Source: Blastococcus tunisiensis (GTDB lineage: Bacteria; Actinomycetota; Actinomycetes; Mycobacteriales; Geodermatophilaceae). From it: a stretch of 64,000 bases of DNA. The stretch spans positions 22,882 to 86,881 of the forward strand of contig NZ_FOND01000018.1 in the NCBI RefSeq assembly GCF_900112815.1. The letters run 5' to 3'. This document shows, piece after piece, positions 7,765 through 15,767 of this stretch (position 1 is the stretch's first letter; the number at the start of each line of letters is the position of its first letter). Position numbers and translations under genes: made by a program. The notes under the pieces were generated by a model that ran no database searches, had not been told where the DNA came from, and saw only the letters and a program-made list of their open reading frames with translations.

Positions 7765-8942
7765 CAGACGATCGCGCCGACGCCGGTGATCGCCCGGCCC
7801 ACGATGAGGGTGTTCACCTCGCGGGTGCCCTCGTAGGAGTAGATGGCCTCGGCGTCGGCGACGAACCGGCCCACGTCGTGCTCCAGCAGGATGCCGTTGC
7901 CGCCCATCAGCTCGCGGGCCCAGCCGACGGTCTCCCGCATGCGCACCGTGCTCACGGCCTTGGCCAGCGAGGCCTGCTCGTCGGTCATCCGGCCGGCGTC
8001 CTGCAGCTGGGAGAGCCGCATGCACAGGGCCGCCGACGCGGTGATGTTTCCCAGCATCCGCACGAGCAGGTCCTGCACCAGCTGGAAGCTCGCGATCGGC
8101 TTGCCGAACTGGGTGCGCTCGCCGGCGTAGCGCAGCGCGTGCTCGTAGGCGCCGCGGGCACACCCCACCGCCGACCAGGCGACCCCGGCGCGAGTCGTCC
8201 TCAGCACCTTGGCGGTGTCCTTGAAGCCGTTGGCCTCCTGCAGCCGGTTCTCCTCCGGGACCCGCACGTCCTCCAGCGTGATGACGGCGTTCTGCACCGC
8301 CCGCAGGGCGATCTTGTCCTCGAGGTCGACGGCGGACATGCCTTCGGTGCCCTGCTCGACGACGAAGCCGAGCACCCGCTGGGTGTCGACGTCCTGGGCC
8401 CAGATGATCACGAGGTCGGCGAAGCTCCCGTTGCCGATCCACTTCTTCTGCCCGTTGAGCACCCACGCGTCCCCGTCGCGGCGGGCCGTCGTCCGCAGGC
8501 CGCGGGCGACGTCGGAGCCCGAGTCGGGCTCGGTGAGCCCGAAGGCGCCGATGAGCTCCATGCGCGCCATGGCCGGTAGCCAGCGCTCCTTCTGCTCCTC
8601 CGAGGCGCACAGGTGCATCGAGCCCATGGCCAGGCCGCCGTGCACCCCCATGAAGGTGGAGACCGACGGGTCGCCGCGCGAGAGCTCCATGGCGATCATG
8701 CCGTCGAGCAGGGCCGACTTGCCGGGCGAGCCGTAGCCGGAGAACTGCGTGCCGGCGATCCCGAGCTCCGCGAGCCCGGGGATGATCTGGCGGGGGAACT
8801 CCGCGCGGGTCCAGTACTCGTTGATGATCGGCTGGACCTCGGTGTCCATGAAGGCGCGGACCCGGTGCAGCAGCGCCCGGTCCTCCTCGTCGAGGAGTGC
8901 CTCGAGGTCGTAGAAGTCCGACGTCGCTGTCGCTTCGGTCAC
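7764..8942 (-). CDS. Acyl-CoA dehydrogenase, glutaryl-CoA dehydrogenase-like
   Basis: A 392-residue flavoenzyme with all three acyl-CoA dehydrogenase domains. FGLTEPDSGSDVARG binds FAD and substrate, WIGNGSFADL is the second signature, and YEGTREVNTLIVGRAITG near residue 370 carries the Glu expected to be the catalytic base. The overall pattern is closest to the glutaryl-CoA group, which oxidises and in some members decarboxylates glutaryl-CoA during lysine and tryptophan breakdown. The start is GTG 8942, preceded by AGGGGG. It stands alone, so the substrate is not settled by context. Confidence 0.85.
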   Translation of the reverse strand: MTEATATSDFYDLEALLDEEDRALLHRVRAFMDTEVQPIINEYWTRAEFPRQIIPGLAELGIAGTQFSGYGSPGKSALLDGMIAMELSRGDPSVSTFMGVHGGLAMGSMHLCASEEQKERWLPAMARMELIGAFGLTEPDSGSDVARGLRTTARRDGDAWVLNGQKKWIGNGSFADLVIIWAQDVDTQRVLGFVVEQGTEGMSAVDLEDKIALRAVQNAVITLEDVRVPEENRLQEANGFKDTAKVLRTTRAGVAWSAVGCARGAYEHALRYAGERTQFGKPIASFQLVQDLLVRMLGNITASAALCMRLSQLQDAGRMTDEQASLAKAVSTVRMRETVGWARELMGGNGILLEHDVGRFVADAEAIYSYEGTREVNTLIVGRAITGVGAIV

Positions 8943-9077
8943 CGCTGCCCCCTACCCGCGGAGCAGGAGACCTCAACCGGCAGGTGAGCGGCCGCCGACC
9001 CGACCTCGCGGTACGGCAGCCGTCCGCTCCGTCCACCGCGCGGTCGGCCGCGGCACGGCGAGGACGGTGGGCCGACG

Positions 9078-9122
9078 ACGCGCGTCGGCCCCCTCCCGGA
9101 CGGGAAGGGGGCCGACGCGCGT
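9078..9122. terminator. Strong GC-rich hairpin terminator
   Basis: A 17-base perfect stem: 9078-9094 pairs with 9106-9122, and CCC/GGG can close further inside the loop. It follows the stop of the YihY-type gene on the minus strand and shields the next gene. There is no U-tract, as is common in actinobacteria. Confidence 0.65.
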
Positions 9123-9137
9123 GCGGTGGTGCGGCGG

Positions 9138-10172
9138 TTACGTCGTCTTCTGGTCCTTGGGGTCGGAGCGGGCGTCGAGCTGGATCTCCTTGTCCGCCCG
9201 CGGCACGCCCTCCTTCAGCTCCTTGGTCCGCTCCATCTCGGCGTCCAGCTCGATGCCGAAGAGCAGGGCCAGGTTGATCAGCCAGAACCAGATCAGGAAG
9301 ATCACCACGCCGGCCAGCGCACCGTAGGTGGCGTTGTAGCTGCCGAAGTTGGCCACGTAGAAGGCGAACAGCGCCGAGGCGACGACGGCCACCAGGATGG
9401 CGACGCCGGCGCCGGGGCTCACGAACTTGAAGCCGCGCAGCTTCACGTTGGGGGTCGTGTAGTAGAGCACCGCGATCATGAGCGCCAGGACGACGAGGAT
9501 GACCGGCCACTTCGCCCAGGTCCACACCGTGAGCACGGTGTCGCCGAGGCCGATGGCCTGACCGATGGCGTCCACGACCGGGCCGCTGAGCACCAGCATG
9601 GCCACGATGAGCGCGGCGAACAGGATGCCGACCAGCGTGATGAGCAGCTGCAGGGGCTTGAGCTTCCAGATCTTGCGGCCTTCGGGCGTCTCGTAGACGA
9701 CGTTCGCCGCGCGGGTGAACGCGCCCACGTAGCCCGACGCCGTCCACAGGGCACCGGCGAGACCGAGCACGAGGGCGAAGCCGGCGGTGCTGTTGTTCCC
9801 CGCGACCTGGTCGATCACCGGCCCGAGGGTCTCCGCCGCGGACTGGGGGACGACCGCGGTGAGCGCATCGGTGAGCTGCTGCGGGGTGGTGAAGATGCCC
9901 ACGATCGCCGCCAGCGCGGTCAGGGCGGGGAACAGCGCCAGCACGCCGTAGTAGGTGAGCGCGGCGGCCCAGTCGGTGAGGTCGTCCTCGCTGAACTCCG
10001 ACGCCGTGCGCTTGAGGGTGCCGCCGGTGGTCGGCTTCGGGTTGGCGCCCGTGGGCGCGTAGTCGGCGCGGGTGCCGCTGATCTTGTCGTTCTCGGGCGC
10101 GGGGTCGCCGGCCTGGTTGTCCGAGAAGCGCGTCTCGGCTGCGCGGCTCGAGGAGCCTGTCGATCGAGCCAT
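9138..10172 (-). CDS. YihY/BrkB-family inner membrane protein
   Basis: 344 residues with an approximately 75-residue polar N-terminus, six predicted membrane helices and a charged tail ending DPKDQKTT. SEFSEDDLTDWAAALTYYGVLALFPAL is the family signature region and WTASGYVGAFTRAANVVYE the second one. The family has been called virulence factor BrkB or ribonuclease BN in error; its real role is unknown, and some members are thought to act in envelope transport. ATG at 10172 is supported by GGAGGACTTCC just upstream. No coupled partner. Confidence 0.85.
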   Translation of the reverse strand: MARSTGSSSRAAETRFSDNQAGDPAPENDKISGTRADYAPTGANPKPTTGGTLKRTASEFSEDDLTDWAAALTYYGVLALFPALTALAAIVGIFTTPQQLTDALTAVVPQSAAETLGPVIDQVAGNNSTAGFALVLGLAGALWTASGYVGAFTRAANVVYETPEGRKIWKLKPLQLLITLVGILFAALIVAMLVLSGPVVDAIGQAIGLGDTVLTVWTWAKWPVILVVLALMIAVLYYTTPNVKLRGFKFVSPGAGVAILVAVVASALFAFYVANFGSYNATYGALAGVVIFLIWFWLINLALLFGIELDAEMERTKELKEGVPRADKEIQLDARSDPKDQKTT

Positions 10173-10282
10173 GGAAGTCCTCCGTCGGGCGTGGCGGGGC
10201 GGAAGTGTTCCCGCTCTGGATGCCCCGGACGATCCTGTTCCATGCCGTGCGCGCCGGTAACGGTCCGGTCGCGCCGCTGACC

Positions 10283-11788
10283 TCAGCGGATGCCGGACAC
10301 CGGTGACCACTCGCCCGCCCGGGCGGTGGCCTCCTCCACTCGGCGGAGCGGATCGGCCCGGCGTCCGGTGCCGCCGCGGCGGTCGGCCACCATGCCGATG
10401 GCGGCCACCAGCACGACCACCAGCGTGGCCAGCGCCCCGACGAGTGCGACCCCGGTGAAGGCGCCGGCCCCCGGGTACCCGGTGCCGGCGTCGTAGCTGG
10501 CGGCGATCAGGGTCACCGCCACCGTGCTGCCCAGCGCCTGGCCCACCGCCCGCGCGATGGAGTTCACCGCGTTCGCCACGCCGGTCTCGTCCTCGTGCAC
10601 GGCCTGCACGACCAGGGCCGGGAGCGCCGCGTAGGCGATCGTCACCGACAGCTGGGTGAGCACCCCGGCGACGACGACCAGCCACGGCTCGCCGCGCAGG
10701 AAGGCCAGCAGCAGGAATCCCGTGACGCCGGTGGCCGCCCCGGCGAGCAGCGTCGGCAGCGCCCCGACCCGGCTGACCACCGTGCCGGCGACCGGCGCGA
10801 CCAGGATCCCCGCGACGCCTCCGGGCAGCAGGTAGACCACCGATGCCTCGAGCACGGTGGCGCCGAAGCCGTATCCGGTGACCTCCTCCGGGACCTGCAC
10901 GTACTGCAGCAGCGCGAGGAACGAGGTGAACAGGGCGACCCCGCTCATCAGCCCGGCGATGTTGGGCACGATGGTGCGCCGGTCGGCGAGCATCGCCGGG
11001 CGCACGAGCGGCTGCGCCGTCCGTCGCTGGAGGACCACCCAACCGGCCATGACCACGGCCGAGCCGGTCAGGCAGCCGAGGACGCCGGGTGACGACCAGC
11101 CCCACGCGTTGCCCTGCGAGAGCGGCAGGAGGAGCAGCACGAGCCCGATCCCCAGGACCAGCGCCCCCCACCAGTCCACCCGGCCGGTGCCGGAGGACGG
11201 CCGGCGCGGCAGGACCCGGGCGGCGAGCGCGAGGGAGAGGAGGGTGACGGCCAGCCCGATCCAGAACGGCCGCCGGTAGTCCCCGCCGTTCCCGACCAGC
11301 AGGCCCGTGGCCACGAGGCCGGCGACCCCGCCGACCGCCAGGGTGCTGCTGACGATCGCCATGGCCACGCCGAGGCGCCGCTCGGGCAGCTCGCGACGCA
11401 GCACGCTGATCGAGAGCGGGAAGAGGCCGTACGAGGCGCCCTGCAGGATGCGACCGACCAGCAGCAGCGGCAGCGACGTCGTGACGACGGCGAGCAGCGT
11501 GCCCAGTGCGACGGCCACCAGGATGCCGAGGATGACCGGGCGCTCGCCCCGCAGGTCGCCGAGCCGGCCGAGGGCGGGGGTCAGCACGGCCGCGGCCAGC
11601 AGGTTGGCCGTCAGCACCCAGCCGGCTGCGCCGGGGGACACGTCCAGCTGGTCCTCGATCGTGCCGAGGACGGGGACGACGAGGCTCTGCAGCAGCGAGA
11701 GCGTGGTGACCCCGAGGGAGAGCGCGAGGACGAGCAGGCCGGGTCGGACGGGAGTGCCCGGTACGGGTGGCGGGGAGGACCGGGGCAC
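10283..11788 (-). CDS. MFS drug/proton antiporter, DHA2-type
   Basis: About 501 residues and 14 predicted membrane helices, the DHA2 (EmrB/QacA) layout. GRLGDLRGERP is the loop 2-3 signature and LGVAMAIVSSTLAVGGVAG resembles the motif C antiporter helix. It likely exports a toxic or secondary compound by proton exchange. I favour GTG at 11788; a TTG at 11821 would add 11 residues. Neither has a good ribosome binding site. No regulator gene is adjacent on the same strand. Confidence 0.8.
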   Translation of the reverse strand: MPRSSPPPVPGTPVRPGLLVLALSLGVTTLSLLQSLVVPVLGTIEDQLDVSPGAAGWVLTANLLAAAVLTPALGRLGDLRGERPVILGILVAVALGTLLAVVTTSLPLLLVGRILQGASYGLFPLSISVLRRELPERRLGVAMAIVSSTLAVGGVAGLVATGLLVGNGGDYRRPFWIGLAVTLLSLALAARVLPRRPSSGTGRVDWWGALVLGIGLVLLLLPLSQGNAWGWSSPGVLGCLTGSAVVMAGWVVLQRRTAQPLVRPAMLADRRTIVPNIAGLMSGVALFTSFLALLQYVQVPEEVTGYGFGATVLEASVVYLLPGGVAGILVAPVAGTVVSRVGALPTLLAGAATGVTGFLLLAFLRGEPWLVVVAGVLTQLSVTIAYAALPALVVQAVHEDETGVANAVNSIARAVGQALGSTVAVTLIAASYDAGTGYPGAGAFTGVALVGALATLVVVLVAAIGMVADRRGGTGRRADPLRRVEEATARAGEWSPVSGIR

Positions 11789-11900
11789 CCGTCGATCAGA
11801 CCACGCCGTCGCCCCGCTCAAGTTGGGCGAGACAACGACCGATGACCGTGAAGCTGGTCACACTCCGTCAGGTGATGTATCGGATTCGACGATTGAGACC

Positions 11901-11930
11901 TCGTCGGACGGGGGACACAGCGTCCGACGA
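11901..11930. promoter_or_regulatory. Perfect 10-bp inverted repeat upstream of a small membrane ORF
   Basis: TCGTCGGACG at 11901-11910 pairs exactly with CGTCCGACGA at 11921-11930 around a 10-base loop. It lies between a divergent transporter and the small ORF at 11983, so it could be an operator or a 5' leader hairpin. Confidence 0.4.
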
Positions 11931-11982
11931 CGTGCGCCGCCCCTGTCCCGGCGGCGCATCCGACTGCAGGGGGAGAACGAGA

Positions 11983-12144
11983 ATGATGTTGTGGCCGGCC
12001 GTGACCCTGATCGGGTTCCTGGTTCTGACGGCCCTGGTGATCGCGATGGGCACCCGCTCCACCGCCCGGTACGAGGCCGAGCGCGCCCAGACCGTCGAGC
12101 GTCCGCGGCACGGCTCCGCCGAGCCGGTGCGCGCCGCGGCGTAG
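11983..12144 (+). CDS. Small single-pass membrane protein
   Basis: 53 residues. MMLWPAVTLIGFLVLTALVIAMG is one transmembrane helix, presented here as the first 23 residues in two halves (MMLWPAVTLIGF, LVLTALVIAMG), followed by a polar, Arg-rich tail. A GGGGGAGAACGAG stretch precedes ATG 11983. A strong hairpin lies downstream, which supports a real transcription unit. No function recognised. Confidence 0.6.
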   Translation: MMLWPAVTLIGFLVLTALVIAMGTRSTARYEAERAQTVERPRHGSAEPVRAAA

Positions 12145-12190
12145 TCGCCGTCCCGCAGGCACCACCCCGGCGAGACCGCCGGACCACCGA

Positions 12191-12223
12191 AGCCCCGCTG
12201 CTCCGCCCGGAGCGAGCGGGGCT
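12191..12223. terminator. Hairpin terminator between convergent genes
   Basis: AGCCCCGCT at 12191-12199 pairs with AGCGGGGCT at 12215-12223, and inside it GCTCCG pairs with CGGAGC, leaving a CC loop and one bulged G. It separates the small membrane ORF from the acyl-CoA dehydrogenase gene. Confidence 0.65.
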
Positions 12224-12239
12224 CGGTCGTCTCCGGGGC

Positions 12240-14036
12240 TCAGAGCACGTGCGGCGGCGTGTCCAGGACGGTGCGGTCGAGCGACTCCAGCAGGTCGAAG
12301 CGGTGGCCCACCCGCGGCAGCTCCCACCGCCAGAAGTACCGGGCGGCCCGGCGCTTGCCCTCGTGGAAGTCGCTGGTCGACCCCTCGCAGGCGAGCGCCT
12401 GCTCCAGCCACAGCCAGGCGACGACGATGTGCCCCGCCGCCTCCAGGTAGACGTGCGAGTTGGCCAGGGCCAGGTCCGGGTCGCCGGTTCCCCAGAGCGC
12501 CGCGGTGACCGCGCCCATGCGGGCCACGGCGGCGTCCAGGTCCGCGGCGAAACCCGCCCACTCCGTGCCGGCCGCCCGGCGGGTGGTCGAGGTGATCGTC
12601 TTCCCGAGCAGGGCCAGCCCGGCGCCGCCCTGCATGACCACCTTGCGGCCCAGCAGGTCCAGCGACTGGATGCCCTGGGTGCCCTCGTGGATGGGGTTGA
12701 GCCGGTTGTCCCGGTAGAACTGCTCGACCGGGTAGTCGCGGGTGTACCCGTACCCGCCGTGCACCTGAATGGCGAGGTCGTTGGCCACCAGGCCCCACTG
12801 CGAGGGCCACGCCTTGGCGACCGGGGTCAGCATGTCCAGCAGCAGGTGGGCGCGCTCCCGCTCCTCCGGCGTCTCCGCCGTCTGCTCCTCGTCGACCAGG
12901 CGGGCGCAGTACAGCCCCAGCGCCATGCCGCCCTCGACGTAGGACTTGGCGGCCAGCAGCATCCGGCGGACGTCGGTGTGCTCGACGATCGGCACCATGG
13001 GAGACGCCGGGTCCTTGGCCCCGGCCGGGCGGCCCTGCGTGCGGGTGCGGGCGTACTCCAGCGCGTGCAGGTAGCCGGTGTAGCCGAGCACCGTCGCGCC
13101 GACCCCGACGCCGATCCGCGCCTCGTTCATCATGTGGAACATGTAGGTCAGGCCGCGGTGCGGCTCGCCCACGAGGTGGCCCACCGCGCCGGCCTGCCCA
13201 CCAGGCGTGTGCACGCCCTCGCCGAAGTTCAGCAGCGTGTTCGTCGTCCCGCGGTAGCCCATCTTGTGGTTCAGGCCGGCGAGGACGACGTCGTTGCGCT
13301 CGCCCAGCGACCCGTCGGGGTTCACCAGGAACTTCGGCACGATGAACAGCGAGATGCCCTTCACGCCGGGCGGTCCGCCGGGGATCTTGGCCAGCACGAG
13401 GTGGACGATGTTCTCGGTCAGCTCGTGGTCGCCGCCGGAGATCCACATCTTGTTGCCGGTCAGCCGGTAGCTGCCGTCGTCCTGCGGCACGGCCCTGGTG
13501 GTGATGTCGGCCAGCGACGACCCCGCCTGCGGCTCCGACAGCGCCATGGTGCCGAACCAGCGCCCCTCGAGCTCGGGGCGCACGTAGGTGTCGATCTGCT
13601 CCTGGGTGCCGTGGGCGAGGAGCAGCCGGGCGTTGCCCATGGTGAGGAACGGGTAGGCCGACGTCCCGACGTTGGCCGCCTTGAACCAGGCGAACACCGC
13701 CTGCCCGACGGTGTGCGGCAGCTGCATGCCGCCGTACTCCTCGTCGAAGGACCCGGCCATGAGCCCGGCGTCGGTGAACACCTCCAGCGCCTTGGCCACC
13801 TCGGGGATGAGCACCGCCTGGCCGTCGACCATGTGCGGTTCGTTCTCGTCCGCGGTCCGGTTGTGCGGCGCGAAGTGGTCGGTCGCGATCTGCTCGGCCA
13901 GGTCCATCGCCGCGTCGAACGTCTCGCGGGAGTGCTCGGCGAACCGCGGCCGCTTGGTCAGCGATTCGACGTCGAGCCACTCGTGCAGCAGGAAGTCCAG
14001 GTCGCGGCGGGACAGGATCAACGACGGCGTCGGCAC
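12240..14036 (-). CDS. Acyl-CoA dehydrogenase, long DmdC/FadE5-type
   Basis: 598 residues, the length of the large acyl-CoA dehydrogenase group that includes 3-methylmercaptopropionyl-CoA dehydrogenase (DmdC) and mycobacterial FadE5. These have an extra N-terminal helical domain and a C-terminal extension. MALSEPQAGSSLADITT and WISGGDHELTENIVHL are the FAD and substrate signatures, and NPIHEGTQGIQSLDLLGRK carries the expected catalytic Glu. GTG 14036 is chosen because conservation begins with PTPSLILSRRDLDFLLHEW. A broad-chain beta-oxidation enzyme is likely. It is divergent from the 14110 gene. Confidence 0.85.
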   Translation of the reverse strand: MPTPSLILSRRDLDFLLHEWLDVESLTKRPRFAEHSRETFDAAMDLAEQIATDHFAPHNRTADENEPHMVDGQAVLIPEVAKALEVFTDAGLMAGSFDEEYGGMQLPHTVGQAVFAWFKAANVGTSAYPFLTMGNARLLLAHGTQEQIDTYVRPELEGRWFGTMALSEPQAGSSLADITTRAVPQDDGSYRLTGNKMWISGGDHELTENIVHLVLAKIPGGPPGVKGISLFIVPKFLVNPDGSLGERNDVVLAGLNHKMGYRGTTNTLLNFGEGVHTPGGQAGAVGHLVGEPHRGLTYMFHMMNEARIGVGVGATVLGYTGYLHALEYARTRTQGRPAGAKDPASPMVPIVEHTDVRRMLLAAKSYVEGGMALGLYCARLVDEEQTAETPEERERAHLLLDMLTPVAKAWPSQWGLVANDLAIQVHGGYGYTRDYPVEQFYRDNRLNPIHEGTQGIQSLDLLGRKVVMQGGAGLALLGKTITSTTRRAAGTEWAGFAADLDAAVARMGAVTAALWGTGDPDLALANSHVYLEAAGHIVVAWLWLEQALACEGSTSDFHEGKRRAARYFWRWELPRVGHRFDLLESLDRTVLDTPPHVL

Positions 14037-14109
14037 GCACCAAGCGTAGGCCGGTTCGTCCCGCCGGACGGCGGGGTAGGTGGCCCCCACCGTCGTCGAG
14101 AGGAACGCC

Positions 14110-14586
14110 ATGGCCACGTCGTCCCTGCTGTCCCGGATCTCCGAGGTGGCCTCGAGCGCCGGGGGCGCGCTGCTCGGCCGCGCGCAGAGCCTGCGTCTCC
14201 CGGGGGTGGGGACTGCGTCGGCCAAGGATTCACCGGAGGTCGCCGCCCGCCGATGGCGTGCGGTCACCGTGCTCACCGACCGGATCGGCACCGGGCCGGA
14301 TCTCCCGGCGCCGCTGGCGGCCTTCGGGGACCGCATCGAGGTGCGGACGACGCCGGCTCCCGCCGGCAAGGGCACCGAGCTGGCCGCCCGCTTCACCGCC
14401 CCCGCAGATGCGACCGACGAGCGGGTCGGGAAACTTCGGGAGGCGCTGAGGCAGGCCAAGCAGCTGATCGAGACGGGCGAGGTGCTGCGCATCGAGCCCC
14501 AGCCCGAGGGGCGGCGTCCGGAGACCCCGCAGGGACGCGTCCTGGAGGGTGCCGCGGCCCGGGCCCCGAAGGAGGGCGTGCTGTGA
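14110..14586 (+). CDS. Conserved hypothetical protein coupled to a zinc alcohol dehydrogenase
   Basis: 158 residues, starting at ATG 14110 with GAGGAA just upstream. It has no signal peptide or membrane helix. A short conserved-looking core RWRAVTVLTDR / GKGTELAARF / LREALRQAKQLIETGEVLRIE recalls the C-terminal part of SRPBCC-type proteins found beside alcohol dehydrogenases in other actinobacteria, but the cavity-forming N-terminal half is missing, so this is tentative. The stop overlaps the next start by four bases (GTGA), so it likely acts with that enzyme. Confidence 0.65.
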   Translation: MATSSLLSRISEVASSAGGALLGRAQSLRLPGVGTASAKDSPEVAARRWRAVTVLTDRIGTGPDLPAPLAAFGDRIEVRTTPAPAGKGTELAARFTAPADATDERVGKLREALRQAKQLIETGEVLRIEPQPEGRRPETPQGRVLEGAAARAPKEGVL

Positions 14587-15758
14587 AGGCCCTGACCTGG
14601 ACCGGTGTCAACCAGCTGTCCGTGGAGGACGTCGCCGAACCCACGCTGCTCAACGGCCACGACGTGATCGTCAAGGTGCGGCGGACGACGACCTGCGGGT
14701 CGGACCTGCACCTGCTGAGCGGCTACATCCCGTTCATGCGGGCCGGCGACGTGATCGGCCACGAGTTCATGGGCGAGATCGTCGAGGTGGGCCCGGCGGT
14801 ACGGCACCGCGCCGTCGGTGACCGGGTGGTCGTCTCCTCCTTCGTCGCCTGCGGCTCGTGCTGGTACTGCGCGCAGGAGCTGTACTCCCTGTGCGACAAC
14901 GCGAATCCGAACCCGGGGATCACCGAGGGCCTCTGGGGGCAGGCGATCGGCGGGTGCCTTGGCTACTCGCATGCCGTCGGTGGCTACGCCGGCAGCCACG
15001 CGGAGTACATCCGCGTGCCGTACGGCGACGGCAGCACGTTCGTGGTGCCCGACGGCGTGTCCGACGACCGGGCGCTCTTCGCCTCCGACGCCGCGCCCAC
15101 CGCCTTCACCGGTGTGGACCTGGCCGGCGTGCGGCCGGGCGACACGGTGGCCGTGTGGGGGGCCGGAGGCGTGGGCCAGCTGGCGGCGCGGATCTCCGAA
15201 CTGGTCGGCGCCGAGAGGGTGGTCGTGATCGACCGGCTGCCGGACCGCCTCCAGCAGGTGCGGGAGGTCATCGGCGCGGAGACGATCGACTACACGAGCA
15301 CCGACGTCGCCGCCGAGCTGCGCGAGCTGACCGGGGGGCGAGGGCCCGACGTGTGCATCGAGGCGGTCGGCATGGAGGCGCACAGCCCGGGCCCGCAGGG
15401 GGTCTACGACCAGGTCAAGCAGCAGCTGCGGCTGCAGACCGATCGGCCGACCGCCGTCCGGGAGGCGATCATGTCCTGCCGCAAGGGGGGCAGCGTGTTC
15501 GTGCTCGGGGTCTTCGCGGAGATGGTGGACAAGTTCCCGCTCGGCGCGCTGATGAACAAGAGCCTGCGGTTCGGCGGGGCGCAGGTGCACGGCCCGCGGT
15601 ACATCCCGCGGATCCTCGAGCACATGGCGGCGGGTGCCCTCGTCACCGAGCACCTCGCCACGCACGTGATGCCGCTCGACGAGGCCCCGCACGGCTACGA
15701 GCTGTTCAAGGAGAAGCAGGACGGCTGCGTGCGGGCCGTCTTCACCCCGAACGGCTGA
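14583..15758 (+). CDS. Zinc-dependent alcohol dehydrogenase (glutathione-independent formaldehyde dehydrogenase-like)
   Basis: 391 residues of the medium-chain dehydrogenase superfamily. TTTCGSDLHLL and GHEFMGE supply catalytic zinc ligands, CGSCWYCAQELYSLC is the four-Cys structural zinc site, and WGAGGVGQLAARI is the NAD(P)-binding turn. The insert SPGPQGVYDQVKQQ near residue 270 is typical of glutathione-independent formaldehyde dehydrogenase-like members. GTG 14583 overlaps the upstream gene (GTGA). Likely an NAD-dependent aldehyde/alcohol oxidoreductase; substrate unproven. Confidence 0.85.
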   Translation: MKALTWTGVNQLSVEDVAEPTLLNGHDVIVKVRRTTTCGSDLHLLSGYIPFMRAGDVIGHEFMGEIVEVGPAVRHRAVGDRVVVSSFVACGSCWYCAQELYSLCDNANPNPGITEGLWGQAIGGCLGYSHAVGGYAGSHAEYIRVPYGDGSTFVVPDGVSDDRALFASDAAPTAFTGVDLAGVRPGDTVAVWGAGGVGQLAARISELVGAERVVVIDRLPDRLQQVREVIGAETIDYTSTDVAAELRELTGGRGPDVCIEAVGMEAHSPGPQGVYDQVKQQLRLQTDRPTAVREAIMSCRKGGSVFVLGVFAEMVDKFPLGALMNKSLRFGGAQVHGPRYIPRILEHMAAGALVTEHLATHVMPLDEAPHGYELFKEKQDGCVRAVFTPNG

Positions 15759-15767
15759 CGCCGTCGA

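Noticed and set aside
11307..14580. Very long open frame on the plus strand opposite a transporter and an acyl-CoA dehydrogenase
   Set aside because: Low-complexity Arg/Pro/Gly translation, antisense to well-supported genes; only the 3' part from 14583 is a real gene.
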